Assembly (NCBI GenBank): GCA_963717135.1
Contig: CAVQVN010000004.1
Span: 62,001 to 126,000 of the forward strand
Length of the DNA: 64,000 bases
Reading direction: 5' to 3'
Origin: UBA4744 sp963717135
Lineage (GTDB): Bacteria; Actinomycetota; Acidimicrobiia; Spongiisociales; UBA4744
This document shows, piece after piece, positions 26,558-35,694 of this stretch; the stretch's first letter is position 1; every line of letters starts with the position of its first letter. The translations under genes were made by a program, and so were the position numbers. The notes beneath the pieces are model-generated. The model had not been told where the DNA came from and searched no databases. It saw nothing but the letters and a program-made list of their open reading frames with translations.

Positions 26558-27388
26558 TCAACCCAGCAGCGGCCGAACCTCTTCGACGAACAGATCCCAG
26601 GGATCCGATCCCGGGGATGGCAGAAGCGAGAGCACCAGCTCGTCGGCGCCGGCTGCCGCAAACGCTCGAAGCTGTTCCGCCACCACCTCCGGCGTACCGG
26701 CCACGATTTGATCTGCGTCGTCGCGGTCGGCCAAACGCTGCGCCAGGTTTGCCTCGTCGGGCGCCAGCAGCACTTGCCCTCCCCAGCTCACCTCGAAAGG
26801 TCGCCCGGCCTGCTCCCGGATCTCGGCGCTTTCGCGAGCCAATCGATCGACGCTGCCTCCCCAGGCATTCCATCCGTCGGCAACTTCGGCGGCCACCGCC
26901 CGGACCGCCGGTGACCGTCCCCCGATCCAGGTCTTTGGCGGAGAGCACCCCGGCAGCTGCAACTCGGGTGCATGAAGTGCTGCGATGGTCCGACGGACAG
27001 ATTCGATCCGCTCGGCCGCACTCCCGAAGGAAAGACCGTAGGCCTCGAACTCCGGCCTGGACAACGAATCAGCGGCTCCCAACCCCAGGGTCAAACGCCC
27101 GCCGCTGATCGCCTGAGCCGACCACGCCGCTTTGGCGGTGGTCCACGGTGGTCGAATGGGTGCTCTAACTACCAGGGTTCCGATGGTGATCGTGCTGGTC
27201 ACTGCGGCCACCGCGCCCAGCGCAACGAACCCCTCGAAGATCGGCCGGTCGGGGCTCCCCAGCGGAAACAAATGGTCGAAAACGTACACCCCGTCAAAAC
27301 CCATCTCTTCGGCTCGCCGGGCGGCATCCAGCATCGGATCTGCCTCGTGGCGGAACTGCGGCAGGGTGACCGAGATGCGGACTTTCAT
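26558..27388 (-). CDS. LLM-class (F420-dependent type) oxidoreductase
   Basis: A 276-aa luciferase-like monooxygenase-fold protein. MKVRISVTLPQFRHEADP, FDGVYVFDHLFPLG and the RLTLGLGAAD strand are typical of the F420-using actinobacterial branch. In place of the usual longer TIM barrel it is compact. Start at ATG 27388. It overlaps the DUF1232 gene start by 4 nt (its ATG lies in the stop region of the upstream gene), so it is co-transcribed with DUF1232 and the ROK gene. Substrate unknown. Confidence 0.87.
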   Translation of the reverse strand: MKVRISVTLPQFRHEADPMLDAARRAEEMGFDGVYVFDHLFPLGSPDRPIFEGFVALGAVAAVTSTITIGTLVVRAPIRPPWTTAKAAWSAQAISGGRLTLGLGAADSLSRPEFEAYGLSFGSAAERIESVRRTIAALHAPELQLPGCSPPKTWIGGRSPAVRAVAAEVADGWNAWGGSVDRLARESAEIREQAGRPFEVSWGGQVLLAPDEANLAQRLADRDDADQIVAGTPEVVAEQLRAFAAAGADELVLSLLPSPGSDPWDLFVEEVRPLLG

Positions 27389-27810
27389 CGCCCGAGCACC
27401 CGGTTGAGGGTCCACCGTACCCGGACCGGCACGAAGCGAACAGCTACGTCAATGAGGCTATTGATGGTCTCGAGCACGTCCGCTGTTCCATCCCAATGCT
27501 CAACAACCACCTCTTCGCCGGCGGTGCGAATCAAGTGATGGAGAGCGAAGATGGCGACAAACACATCATCCGATTGTCCCAACACGGGAATCAGATCCGG
27601 CACCAAATCGATGGGGGATGCTACGTAGGCGAGAGCAGCTCCGGCCAGCGCTTTGCTCCGGGCCGGCACGCGAGGATCTCGCATCAATCGGGCAAGCAGC
27701 TTGAGCAGATTGGGAAGAGCCAGTGCTGCCTCTTTCACCCGGCTACGGGTGTCCGGCCACCGGCGACCTCCGGGTCCAATGACCTCATCCGGTCGGATCG
27801 GCTCAGCCAT
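27385..27810 (-). CDS. DUF1232 (YkvA-like) membrane-associated protein
   Basis: A 141-aa protein with the DUF1232 signature AYVASPIDLVPDLIPVLGQSDD followed by a helix (VFVAIFALHHLI). GGAGG precedes the ATG at 27810. Function unknown for the family. It overlaps the upstream ROK gene by 8 nt and the downstream LLM gene by 4 nt, so it sits in the middle of a three-gene operon. Confidence 0.85.
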   Translation of the reverse strand: MAEPIRPDEVIGPGGRRWPDTRSRVKEAALALPNLLKLLARLMRDPRVPARSKALAGAALAYVASPIDLVPDLIPVLGQSDDVFVAIFALHHLIRTAGEEVVVEHWDGTADVLETINSLIDVAVRFVPVRVRWTLNRVLGR

Positions 27811-28732
27811 GAAGTACCTCCAGTGCGGCCAGCCCGGCTCCGATGATCCCGGCTTCTTCGCCAAGGGCGGCGGCCACCACCGGAGTCGGTCGGCGAAACG
27901 CGGACCCCTCGAGTGCTGCCATCATCGAATCCCGGGTGGGTTGAAGAAGAATGTCCCCCGCCCGGGCCGCTCCCCCACCAACCACGATGACCTCCGGATC
28001 GAGAACTGCCACGAGACTGGCCAGACCGATTCCCAACCAGTTCCCCATCTCGGCTATGCACTGCCCGGCGGTTGGGTCTCCCTGAATGGCCGCCTCGGTC
28101 AGATGGATCCCATGGGCGAACTCGCTACCGGCCAGCAAGGCGGTGAGGCCGGCCGGGTCGGACGCCACGACGTCCCGGGCAATCTGATCGAGACGGCGCC
28201 CCGAGGCGAAGACTTCCCAACAACCTCGCTGCCCGCAAGTACAGCGGGGACCGCCGACATCGACCACCATGTGTCCAACCTCACCCGCAAACGACCGTCC
28301 GCGGTAGATCTCACCACCGATGACGATGCCGCCCCCGATACCCGTGCCGAGAGTGACGAGAAGTACATGTTGATAGCTCCGCGCCGCCCCGATTCGGAAC
28401 TCGGCCCAGGTAGCCAGGTTGGCGTCATTGTCGACCACCACAGGAAGACCAAAACGGTTCTCCAGCAGTTCCTTGAACGGAATATCACAACCGGCCACAT
28501 TGGGTCCCCAGGCCAGGCGCCCTTCGGGCCAACTCACCATCCCGGCCGCCCCGAGACCGATCGCAGCCACACCCGGCCTCATCAACCGGGCGGCGAGTTC
28601 CAGGGGTTTCTGCTCCATGGCGGCCTGATCGGAGGGTCGGGCTACGGTGATCTTCTCCAATACCGATCCAGACCCGTCAATGAGTCCCGCCGACATCTTG
28701 GTTCCACCGAGATCGATGCCAATGCTTTCCAC
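27803..28732 (-). CDS. ROK-family sugar kinase (glucokinase-like)
   Basis: A 309-aa ROK protein without the N-terminal helix-turn-helix of ROK repressors, so a kinase. ATP site SIGIDLGGTKMSAG, catalytic Asp in VVDNDANLATWAE, and the ROK zinc motif CTCGQRGCWE. It starts with GTG. Likely glucose or N-acetylmannosamine-type substrate; glucokinase is the best guess given the nearby glucan phosphorylase, but they are not in one operon. Confidence 0.88.
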   Translation of the reverse strand: MESIGIDLGGTKMSAGLIDGSGSVLEKITVARPSDQAAMEQKPLELAARLMRPGVAAIGLGAAGMVSWPEGRLAWGPNVAGCDIPFKELLENRFGLPVVVDNDANLATWAEFRIGAARSYQHVLLVTLGTGIGGGIVIGGEIYRGRSFAGEVGHMVVDVGGPRCTCGQRGCWEVFASGRRLDQIARDVVASDPAGLTALLAGSEFAHGIHLTEAAIQGDPTAGQCIAEMGNWLGIGLASLVAVLDPEVIVVGGGAARAGDILLQPTRDSMMAALEGSAFRRPTPVVAAALGEEAGIIGAGLAALEVLHG

Positions 28733-28785
28733 GATCGCTCAGGGTAGCGACGGCGAGCTACCGGCCACGAGCACAGGTTGATCCC

Positions 28786-28974
28786 TCAATCAAGGGGAAT
28801 TCGTTTCGGGCCCTGGTGGTCTTCATCAACTGATTCGCGGTTGGTCGCCGAGGACAACTCTTCGAAAAACCCTTCGACGCCGCGCAGGACCTCCACGCCG
28901 GCCTTCAACAAATGGATCACGGCCCGGCGCCCGCCCCTGATCAACCCTTGTCCCAATGAAGCTGCATCAGCCAT
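28786..28974 (-). CDS. Small conserved protein downstream of Get3/ArsA
   Basis: A 62-aa protein, MADAASLGQGLIRGG then a helical VIHLLKAGVEVLRGVEGFFEEL and a charged tail. The ATG at 28974 sits 1 nt after the TGA of the ArsA-like gene and its ribosome site GGGAGAAG lies inside that gene, so it is translationally coupled. Function unknown; the helix could associate with a membrane or with the ATPase. Confidence 0.72.
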   Translation of the reverse strand: MADAASLGQGLIRGGRRAVIHLLKAGVEVLRGVEGFFEELSSATNRESVDEDHQGPKRIPLD

Positions 28975-28975
28975 C

Positions 28976-30151
28976 TCACTTCTCCCGATGTTCGCTGAAT
29001 CGCACTCTGAGAACCCCACCCTCCAGCTTGGCGCCGATCACTTCGCGGCGATGCAGCGAGTCCGGCAACACGAACGATCGCCGGTACGCACCGACCGTGA
29101 TGAACACTTCGTAACCATCCCGCAGGACATCAACCTCTTCTTTGCCCACAAAGGGCATGTCGATTTCGAGCGCCACCTCGTTGGGTTGTTCGATCACGCG
29201 GAACGGACGGCGACCGGCGAACCCGACGGCTGGGTCTGAGTCGCCGTAGAGCTCCTTTCCGAGAACCCGGAGCTTGTCGATGCCGGTCATCTCCTCGTCG
29301 AACAGCCGCAATTGCATCACCGGTACGTCGGCGAAGGATTGATGGATATCCTCCAGGTGTTGCGATTGGATCTCTTGCCAACGACTGAAGTACGGATCTG
29401 ACAGATCGTCGGGCAATATACGGTTGACTACCACGCTGTCAATGGCATATCCGAACAATGACAGATAGGTATAGGTCCTTCGAGCCTCGCTCACCACCAT
29501 CTTTTCGGGGTTCACCACCAGACGGGCCGTCGTGATCGACGGGTCGAGCAGTATCCGGCGGGCCCGTTCGATGGCCGTGAATACGTTTTCGGCTGCGTCC
29601 ATCACCTCATCGCCGGGGATCGGCAAGTTGGTCATGCGGCTGAGCACCGGTCGGGCGGCCTTCATCACTCGCTTCTGGGTGAGAAAGATCCGGTCGAAAT
29701 ACCACGAGAGCACCTCCGGCAAGCTGAGCAATCGCAGCGTTTCGGCGGTTGGAGCACAATCAACGACCAATGCGTCGTACCGACCCGAGGAAGCGTGGCT
29801 TTGCACTTCGACGAGAGCGAACAGCTCATCCATGCCCGGGAAGACGAGAAACTCCTCCGCTTCCAGTCCCCTGACCCCGCCCCAATCGAGAATGGCCATC
29901 AGCTGGTCGCGGATCTCTCCCCAGTAGGCCTCCAACCTGCTCTGTGTATCGATCTGCTGTCCATAGAGACCTTCGGCCAGCCGTCTCGGCTCGTCACCGA
30001 GCGAAATGTCGAAGGCATCAGCGAGGCTATGGGCCGGGTCGGTCGAAAGTACCAGGGTCCGGTGTCCGGCCTCCGCCGCACGCAAGGCGGTGGCGGCAGC
30101 CACAGTGGTTTTGCCGACGCCGCCCTTGCCGGTAACCAGAACAATCCGCAT
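28976..30151 (-). CDS. ArsA/Get3-like ATPase with C-terminal Hsp20-like domain
   Basis: A 391-aa P-loop ATPase of the anion-pump/Get3 family. Deviant Walker A GKGGVGKTT (residues 8-16), switch I STDPAHSLADAF, and VVDCAPTAETLRLL switch II. About residues 300-391 form an alpha-crystallin-like beta domain (EVALEIDMPF, DGYEVFITVG, LEGGVLRVRF), the known ArsA_HSP20 arrangement. No arsenite-binding Cys triad and no arsB nearby, so a targeting or chaperone role is more likely than arsenic resistance. It is coupled to the SRPBCC gene upstream and the 62-aa gene downstream. Confidence 0.9.
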   Translation of the reverse strand: MRIVLVTGKGGVGKTTVAAATALRAAEAGHRTLVLSTDPAHSLADAFDISLGDEPRRLAEGLYGQQIDTQSRLEAYWGEIRDQLMAILDWGGVRGLEAEEFLVFPGMDELFALVEVQSHASSGRYDALVVDCAPTAETLRLLSLPEVLSWYFDRIFLTQKRVMKAARPVLSRMTNLPIPGDEVMDAAENVFTAIERARRILLDPSITTARLVVNPEKMVVSEARRTYTYLSLFGYAIDSVVVNRILPDDLSDPYFSRWQEIQSQHLEDIHQSFADVPVMQLRLFDEEMTGIDKLRVLGKELYGDSDPAVGFAGRRPFRVIEQPNEVALEIDMPFVGKEEVDVLRDGYEVFITVGAYRRSFVLPDSLHRREVIGAKLEGGVLRVRFSEHREK

Positions 30152-30597
30152 CAGCCGTTCGAAAGTTCGTCAACCCGCTTCTTCAACCCTCGCAAGGCTG
30201 TACCGATCAGCTGTTTCTCAGCCTGACGCCGCAAGAAACCGGGCACCTTGAACTCCGGTTCAACCATGAGGGCGTACACGACGTCGGTCCCTCCGCCTTC
30301 GAGCTCAGTGAGTTCATACGAGCCGACCATCTGGCGAATATCTGCGCCCGGTACGGCCTTCCAGGACATACGGGACGGCGGCTCGTGCTCGTAATCCAGG
30401 TCGTAGGCAATCTCCTTGATCATGGCATCGACCACGAAGTGAGCGCGACGCGGCCGGTTGTCTCCGTCGCGTTCGAGAATCTCGACCTCCCGCATCGCGG
30501 TAATCCACTCCGGATACGACTCGAGATCGGCGAGCACCTCGAAAATGAATTCGGGTGAAGCGGGAATCTCGATGCTTTGAACAGTTCCCTCCGCCAT
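30151..30597 (-). CDS. SRPBCC-fold (polyketide cyclase/START-like) protein
   Basis: A 148-aa protein with the START-like pattern: SIEIPASPEFIFEVLADLES, YPEWITAMREVEIL, and a long C-terminal helix ending KKRVDELSNG. The fold binds hydrophobic ligands; no specific ligand is known. Its stop shares one base with the ArsA start, so it leads an operon with the Get3-like ATPase. The pairing suggests handling of lipidic or membrane-protein cargo, which is inference. Confidence 0.85.
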   Translation of the reverse strand: MAEGTVQSIEIPASPEFIFEVLADLESYPEWITAMREVEILERDGDNRPRRAHFVVDAMIKEIAYDLDYEHEPPSRMSWKAVPGADIRQMVGSYELTELEGGGTDVVYALMVEPEFKVPGFLRRQAEKQLIGTALRGLKKRVDELSNG

Positions 30598-30765
30598 AGT
30601 CCTTCGTGCTCCTTAGTGCTGCGACCCACACATACAACCACGTCCTGCCGGCCCTCGCTGCCCCTGGCTGCGTCCTCCGCCTCGACGCATCTCTTCCAAT
30701 GCGCCTTCGTTGTGCGTCCTGGCCAGATGACGCCGATGCCTCGGCATTACGAAGCCGGTACGTGC

Positions 30766-30790
30766 GGGACACAGCACTGTGCTGTGTCCC
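30766..30790. other. 11-bp inverted repeat in an intergenic gap (GGGACACAGCA / TGCTGTGTCCC)
   Basis: A perfect 11-bp stem around a 3-nt centre in the 229-bp gap between the SRPBCC gene and the metallophosphatase gene. No T-run follows on either strand, so a plain intrinsic terminator is doubtful; a protein-binding palindrome or repeat remnant is possible. Nothing else is recognisable in the gap. Confidence 0.6.
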
Positions 30791-30826
30791 GCCAAGCGTA
30801 GCGATCGGCCGGAGACAGGTTCAGGA

Positions 30827-31585
30827 TCAGCTGTGCCGGACGGCCCGGCGGGTGGCGCGGAAGTAGCCGACATTGACGCAGCGAGTCTTGCCCAGTCGCC
30901 ACCGACTGGCTTGTGGCTGGTGGATATCCCCGAAGTAGTGATACGCCGGTTGGTGCTCAAGCAGATAGATGCGGATCGCCTCGGAACTCCCTTCCACCCG
31001 GCCCGTGATGACATCCGTCTCGAGCGCCCCGACGGCCGGCGGAAGATGCGAACAGAGGATGTCGACAGGACCCAGTCGGCGGAGCTTGTCGGACATGGCT
31101 TCCTCCGACACCTCACCAAACACCCCAAGCGGGGTGGGGGCCCCTCCCCCGACAAACCCGACCCGGTGCCCCTCGATCTCCACGACATCGCCATCCACGA
31201 AGGTGGACCCTTCTGGAAGACAGGCCTTCAGGGCTTCCGGCCAGTCGACGTTGCCGTAGGTGACATAGGAGGTCCCTCCGGCCAGCGCCTTGCCGGTCTC
31301 TTCATATTGAAACTGGACCAGTTGCCCAATCTGTCGGCGAATCTCCGATTCGCGGCCCGCCATGTGTTTGCGCCAATGGGTCCTGGATGCCTCGTAGTCT
31401 CCGGTTGCCCGGAACCGAGCGACTTCAGTTACGAATTCCTTGCCGAGAACATCGGCGGCGATGCCGTCCAGGGTCCGATAGTCGACGTAGTTGATGAGGT
31501 CCCCGAGGATCAGCAGAGGCTCGCCGGTTCTGGCCAATCGGCTCAACGCGTCGAACTCGCCGTGCACATCGGCGACGAGCAGCAT
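30827..31585 (-). CDS. Calcineurin-like metallophosphoesterase
   Basis: A 252-aa two-metal phosphoesterase. Motifs in order: Dx[H] in LLVADVHGEF, GD in LILGDLINY, GN-D in YVTYGNVDW, His in DILCSHLPPA, and the final GDIHQP replacing GHTH. An insertion of about 60 residues separates the first two motifs. Substrate unknown (nucleotide or phosphoprotein). It is the third gene of an operon with the zinc-ribbon membrane protein and a small membrane protein, joined by ATGA-type overlaps. Confidence 0.83.
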   Translation of the reverse strand: MLLVADVHGEFDALSRLARTGEPLLILGDLINYVDYRTLDGIAADVLGKEFVTEVARFRATGDYEASRTHWRKHMAGRESEIRRQIGQLVQFQYEETGKALAGGTSYVTYGNVDWPEALKACLPEGSTFVDGDVVEIEGHRVGFVGGGAPTPLGVFGEVSEEAMSDKLRRLGPVDILCSHLPPAVGALETDVITGRVEGSSEAIRIYLLEHQPAYHYFGDIHQPQASRWRLGKTRCVNVGYFRATRRAVRHS

Positions 31586-31863
31586 CAGTCTGGCTCCTCA
31601 CCGCCGCCCGCATCAACCGTGCGTGCATACCAGGCAGCCAGGACGGCAGCCACCAGCGCCGCCAGAGTCGCCAACCACAGGTTCCATCCCGCATAGGAGG
31701 CCGACAGACCACCCATGCCGAACGCCACGGCGGCGGCGACCACCGATGGCGCCCAACCCCATTGCCACCGGTCGGAGCTCCTCCCACGAGACCCCCGGAT
31801 CATCACGAGACCAATCAGGGCGAACATCCCGAGGACGAGCGAGATTGCGAAAACCCAACGCAT
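31585..31863 (-). CDS. Small membrane protein (three helices), unknown function
   Basis: A 92-aa protein with three hydrophobic segments (about residues 3-21, 36-55 and 59-78), an RGSRGRSSDRW loop and an acidic tail. It starts at ATG 31863, overlapping the stop of the zinc-ribbon gene, and ends at the start of the metallophosphatase gene. No family recognised. Confidence 0.7.
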   Translation of the reverse strand: MRWVFAISLVLGMFALIGLVMIRGSRGRSSDRWQWGWAPSVVAAAVAFGMGGLSASYAGWNLWLATLAALVAAVLAAWYARTVDAGGGEEPD

Positions 31864-32537
31864 CAGGCTCTTCCCCGGAGAAAGGCGGCCAGGACCACGA
31901 CGGACATCACCAACCCAACGAGGGCGGTGACTACCCGCGGCCTCAGGAAGATGACGTCCGTTCCTCCGCCGGCGATCCGGTAGGCATCGAAGGCGGCGGC
32001 TACCCAGATGCCAAAGGCGAGAAAGAGGAGGGGCCATCCGAAGCTTCCGGCCTGGGTAGCTGCCAGGGCGATGCCGAAACCGAGGGCCATCAGAGTCAGA
32101 CCGCCGATCGCCGACCCTAGGAGGCCCTGCCCGGCGATGGCGTGACCGAGCCCCGGGAACATAATGGATCTCAACAGAGCGCGTTGAGGATCTACCTCTT
32201 TCTGCTCCTCTTCCCCGGCGCCAAAAACTGTGAAGATCGAGGTTCCGCAGGCCGAGCATTGCTGATCTTCGAGTGGATTGGCCGTGTCACAAACCGTGCA
32301 GACCCAGGTGCCGGATTTGGCGACCGACGGAGCCTCGACGTCGGTAATCCGGGTCGGTACTTCGACGGCCGGGCCTGGAACCGGGCCGCCGGCCGTCGCG
32401 ACGGCGGGTTCGTCGGCCGTGGGGGCAGCCGGCCCGGGGCCGGTCTCTCCGGCCAGCGCCGCAAAACACTGCCCGCACCACTCGATCTCAGCCGAATTGC
32501 GGGCGCCACATCGACCGCAAATAACAGTGTCCGCCAT
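31863..32537 (-). CDS. Zinc-ribbon membrane protein
   Basis: A 224-aa protein with two four-Cys zinc ribbons: CGRC...CGQC (about 7-24) and CTVC...CSAC (about 79-97), separated by a Pro/Ala-rich linker. Three or four membrane helices follow from about residue 122. The second part (FPGLGHAIAGQG) recalls small TM2-like membrane proteins. Promoter-proximal gene of a three-gene operon. Function unknown. Confidence 0.75.
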   Translation of the reverse strand: MADTVICGRCGARNSAEIEWCGQCFAALAGETGPGPAAPTADEPAVATAGGPVPGPAVEVPTRITDVEAPSVAKSGTWVCTVCDTANPLEDQQCSACGTSIFTVFGAGEEEQKEVDPQRALLRSIMFPGLGHAIAGQGLLGSAIGGLTLMALGFGIALAATQAGSFGWPLLFLAFGIWVAAAFDAYRIAGGGTDVIFLRPRVVTALVGLVMSVVVLAAFLRGRA

Positions 32538-32673
32538 TAGAGACAGGGTAACCGCCCGCTCCCTCCGGGCATGGTCATGCTTGGAACCATTCCTCGTTTC
32601 TCACCCTCTCCACTTCGCCGCCTCCCGCAGCACCGCCCCTCACCCGCCGGCCGGACAGGCAATTGACGGTTTC

Positions 32674-33768
32674 TCACCGAACGGCTTCAAGCGCCGTGTT
32701 GATCTCAGTGAGCACCTTCAGGTCGGTTTCCCGAGTAGCCGCCGACTGCAACGCCCGCGCCGCATCTCCTCCCCCGATTCGGCCGAGGGCCCAGGCGGCG
32801 TGCAACCGGAGCATCGTCCGGCCGGTCTCGAGATACCGGGCAATGATCGGGAGCGCGTCCGGACCGCCGCAATGGCCGAGCGCCACGAGGGCGTTGCGTC
32901 GCAAGTAGGCAGGGTCGTTGCGGGGGATATAGAAGTGGGCGTAGGCAGCGAGCAATTCGTCATCAGATCGAGCCAGCAGTTGAAGCAGATCAACCCGACC
33001 TGCTCCACCCGGAGCGAGCCGCGCCCAGCGGTCACCGGGGGGGCACACATCGAGACAAGCATCGCATCCGTAGAGCCGATCTCCCCAAGCCCGGCGCACG
33101 GACAGAGGAATATCTCCGGGCATCTGCGCCCAATAGGAAATACACAGGCTGGCATCGAGCGTTCCTTCCCTATCCAGGGCTCCGGTTGGGCAGGCGGGAA
33201 TGCAAGCCACGCAGGAGCCGCAATCCCGAACCATCGGGGTGCTGAGCGGTAAGTCGGCGTCGGTCACCACCGAGCCGAGCAACGTCCACGGTCCATATTT
33301 CGGGGTTAGCGCCATCGTGCTTTTGCCCCACCAGGCAACGCCGGCTCGCACCGCGGCTGCTCGATCGACCAGACGATTGTCGTCCACCAGCACCTCAGCC
33401 TGATATCCGGCGGATCGCAAGACCTCTTGCACCATTCCCAATCCCAGCCGGATCGGCCGGTAATGATCGACAGTGGCAAAGCGTGCCACCCTTCCCCGAT
33501 TTGCCTCAGCCGCTCCGGGGTTTCCGCTCGCCGGAAGATAGGTCGTCGCCCCCACGATCAACCGGGTTGCCCACGGAAAGGACCGGCGGATATCCGTGGC
33601 CACCGCCGGGTCGGCATAAGTGAAACGCAACCGTCCGGCTTCGCCGCCGGCGACGCGCCGACTCATCTCGGTGGCGACCTCGAGAAAGGGTTTCACGTCG
33701 CAAACGCCGAATCCAATCAAGCCGCCCTGGGAGGCGGTGTCCCGCAGTCGAGAGATGATGTCGTTCAC
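32674..33768 (-). CDS. queG: Epoxyqueuosine reductase QueG-like iron-sulfur protein with HEAT-like C terminus
   Basis: A 364-aa protein. Two [4Fe-4S] ferredoxin-type clusters: CGSCVACIPACP and CDACLDVCPPGD, with the Asp/Cys cobalamin-contact region upstream (AWWGKSTMALTPKYG). The C-terminal 90 residues form HEAT-like helical repeats (LRRNALVALGHCG, LRLHAAWALGRIGGG), as in QueG. QueG reduces epoxyqueuosine to queuosine in tRNA. No other queuosine gene is in the window, so family-level assignment is firm but substrate assignment less so. Divergent from ilvD across 51 bp. Confidence 0.85.
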   Translation of the reverse strand: MNDIISRLRDTASQGGLIGFGVCDVKPFLEVATEMSRRVAGGEAGRLRFTYADPAVATDIRRSFPWATRLIVGATTYLPASGNPGAAEANRGRVARFATVDHYRPIRLGLGMVQEVLRSAGYQAEVLVDDNRLVDRAAAVRAGVAWWGKSTMALTPKYGPWTLLGSVVTDADLPLSTPMVRDCGSCVACIPACPTGALDREGTLDASLCISYWAQMPGDIPLSVRRAWGDRLYGCDACLDVCPPGDRWARLAPGGAGRVDLLQLLARSDDELLAAYAHFYIPRNDPAYLRRNALVALGHCGGPDALPIIARYLETGRTMLRLHAAWALGRIGGGDAARALQSAATRETDLKVLTEINTALEAVR

Positions 33769-33819
33769 CGTGGCAGGTTATCGAAGGTTCCTCATCCCGG
33801 TGAGTCCTATGATGCCGGG

Positions 33820-35502
33820 ATGCCCGATCAACTCAACAGAACCAGCCGCAGGATCACCGAACCGGCCTCCCAGGGCGGCTCGCAAGCGATGCTGTATGCG
33901 ACCGGATTGACCGAAAGCGATATGGCCAGGGCCCAGGTGGGTATCGCTTCCATGTGGTATGAGGGCAACTCCTGCAACATGCACCTTGATCAGCTGGCCG
34001 CGCGTACCAAAGAAGGCGTGGCGGCGGCCGGATTGGTCGGAATGAGATTCAACACGATCGGCGTCTCCGACGGCATCGCCATGGGCACAGAAGGAATGAG
34101 CTACTCGCTCCAGTCGCGCGATCTGATTGCCGACTCGATCGAAACAGTCATGCATGCCCAGTGGTACGACGCCAACATCTCGATACCCGGTTGCGACAAG
34201 AACATGCCGGGATCCTTGATAGCTATGGGACGCGTCAACCGGCCGGCGCTGATGATTTACGGGGGGACCATCCGGGCCGGGAAGGGGCGATCCGGCGAAC
34301 CGCTCGACATCGTGTCGGCCTTCCAGTCGTATGGAGAGTTCATTGCCGGACGTATCACCGACGAAGAACGGGCCGACCTGGTCAGAAACGCCTGCCCGGG
34401 AGCCGGGGCGTGCGGTGGCATGTACACGGCCAACACGATGGCTTCTGCCATCGAGGCGCTCGGAATGAGCTTGCCGTACAGCTCCTCGATTCCCGCCACC
34501 GATCCGGACAAATTCGATGAGTGCTACCGGGCCGGAGCGGCGATTCGCCTGCTGCTCGAAGCCGACCTCAAACCCCGCGACATAATGACCCGGGCGGCCT
34601 TCGAGAATGCCATGGCTCTGACGATGGTGCTGGGCGGGTCGACCAACGCCGTCCTTCATCTGCTGGCCATGGCTCGATCGGTCGATGTGGATCTGACCAT
34701 CGACGATTTCCAAACCGTCAGTGATCGGGTTCCATTCCTGGCGGATCTCAAACCCAGTGGACGCTACGTCATGGAGGATCTCCACGCGGTAGGCGGTACC
34801 CCGGCGGTGCTCAAGCTGCTCCTCGATCACGGAGCCCTTGATGGTGATTGTCTTACGGTGACCGGCCGGAGTCTGGCTGAGAACCTCGCCGAGCTACCCG
34901 GATTGACCGAAAACCAGGACGTCATCCGGCCATGGACCGAACCCATCAAAGCGAGCGGGCACATTCAGATTCTGCGTGGGAGTCTGGCCCCGGGCGGCGC
35001 CGTCGCCAAGATCACCGGCAAAGAAGGCCTCCGTTTCACGGGTCGGGCCCGGCCTTTCGATCGAGAAGAGGCCATGCTGGCCGCCCTCGAACGGGGAGAG
35101 ATCCAGCCCGGCGATGTGGTCGTCATCCGGTTCGAGGGCCCCAAAGGCGGACCGGGAATGCCGGAGATGCTGACCCCCACCTCTGCGATCGTGGGCGCCG
35201 GTTTGGGAGGAGAGGTAGCGCTGATCACCGACGGTCGCTTCTCAGGAGGTTCCCACGGGTTCCTGATCGGCCATGTCACCCCGGAAGCCCAGGAGGGTGG
35301 CCCGATCGCCCTGGTCGAAGACGGCGATTCCATCACCATCGATTCCGTCAGTCGGTCGGTCGACTTGCTGGTCGACGAGGCGGAACTGGCCAATCGCCGG
35401 GAAGCCTGGATTCCACCACCGCTCCAGGTGTCCCGTGGGACACTGTTCAAATACATCCGCAGTGTCAGGTCGGCGTCCGAGGGTTGCGTCACCGACGAAT
35501 AG
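33820..35502 (+). CDS. ilvD: Dihydroxy-acid dehydratase
   Basis: A 560-aa Fe-S dehydratase for valine, isoleucine and leucine synthesis. Cluster ligand Cys residues are in EGNSCNMH, IPGCDKNMPG and CPGAGACGGMYTANTM. The C-terminal GRFSGGSHGFLIGH is typical. ATG 33820 (MPDQLNRTSR) is chosen as the beginning of conserved sequence; no strong ribosome site precedes it. It is separated by 9.7 kb from the ilvBNC-leuAB operon and so is separately regulated. Confidence 0.96.
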   Translation: MPDQLNRTSRRITEPASQGGSQAMLYATGLTESDMARAQVGIASMWYEGNSCNMHLDQLAARTKEGVAAAGLVGMRFNTIGVSDGIAMGTEGMSYSLQSRDLIADSIETVMHAQWYDANISIPGCDKNMPGSLIAMGRVNRPALMIYGGTIRAGKGRSGEPLDIVSAFQSYGEFIAGRITDEERADLVRNACPGAGACGGMYTANTMASAIEALGMSLPYSSSIPATDPDKFDECYRAGAAIRLLLEADLKPRDIMTRAAFENAMALTMVLGGSTNAVLHLLAMARSVDVDLTIDDFQTVSDRVPFLADLKPSGRYVMEDLHAVGGTPAVLKLLLDHGALDGDCLTVTGRSLAENLAELPGLTENQDVIRPWTEPIKASGHIQILRGSLAPGGAVAKITGKEGLRFTGRARPFDREEAMLAALERGEIQPGDVVVIRFEGPKGGPGMPEMLTPTSAIVGAGLGGEVALITDGRFSGGSHGFLIGHVTPEAQEGGPIALVEDGDSITIDSVSRSVDLLVDEAELANRREAWIPPPLQVSRGTLFKYIRSVRSASEGCVTDE

Positions 35503-35694
35503 AACTCGACGGCCGTCGCATCGGGGCCCCTGGAGGCGCCGGCGGGGCTTCCCCTCCCCTGCCGGCACCTCTCCGCCGCTTGCGCACCTGGTGCTGTGTC
35601 TCATAACGCTTACCTGGGTTGGGCAAGCCGCATCGATGTTCACTTGCCCTCTCCTTGGAGCGACTTCGTCGCACCGTTTGATAGGTTCCGACCG

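Noticed and set aside
28976..30151. Arsenite efflux ATPase
   Set aside because: No arsenite-binding Cys cluster and no arsB/arsR neighbours; a Get3-like role fits better.
30766..30790. Intrinsic terminator
   Set aside because: A strong stem but no T-run on either strand, and it lies some distance from gene ends; recorded as an inverted repeat only.
32278..33252. A 324-codon frame antisense to the zinc-ribbon and queG genes
   Set aside because: Spans two opposite genes and an intergenic gap, no domain.
33778..34830. A 350-codon frame antisense to ilvD
   Set aside because: No family resemblance, His/Arg-rich composition typical of antisense frames in GC-rich DNA; ilvD is certain.
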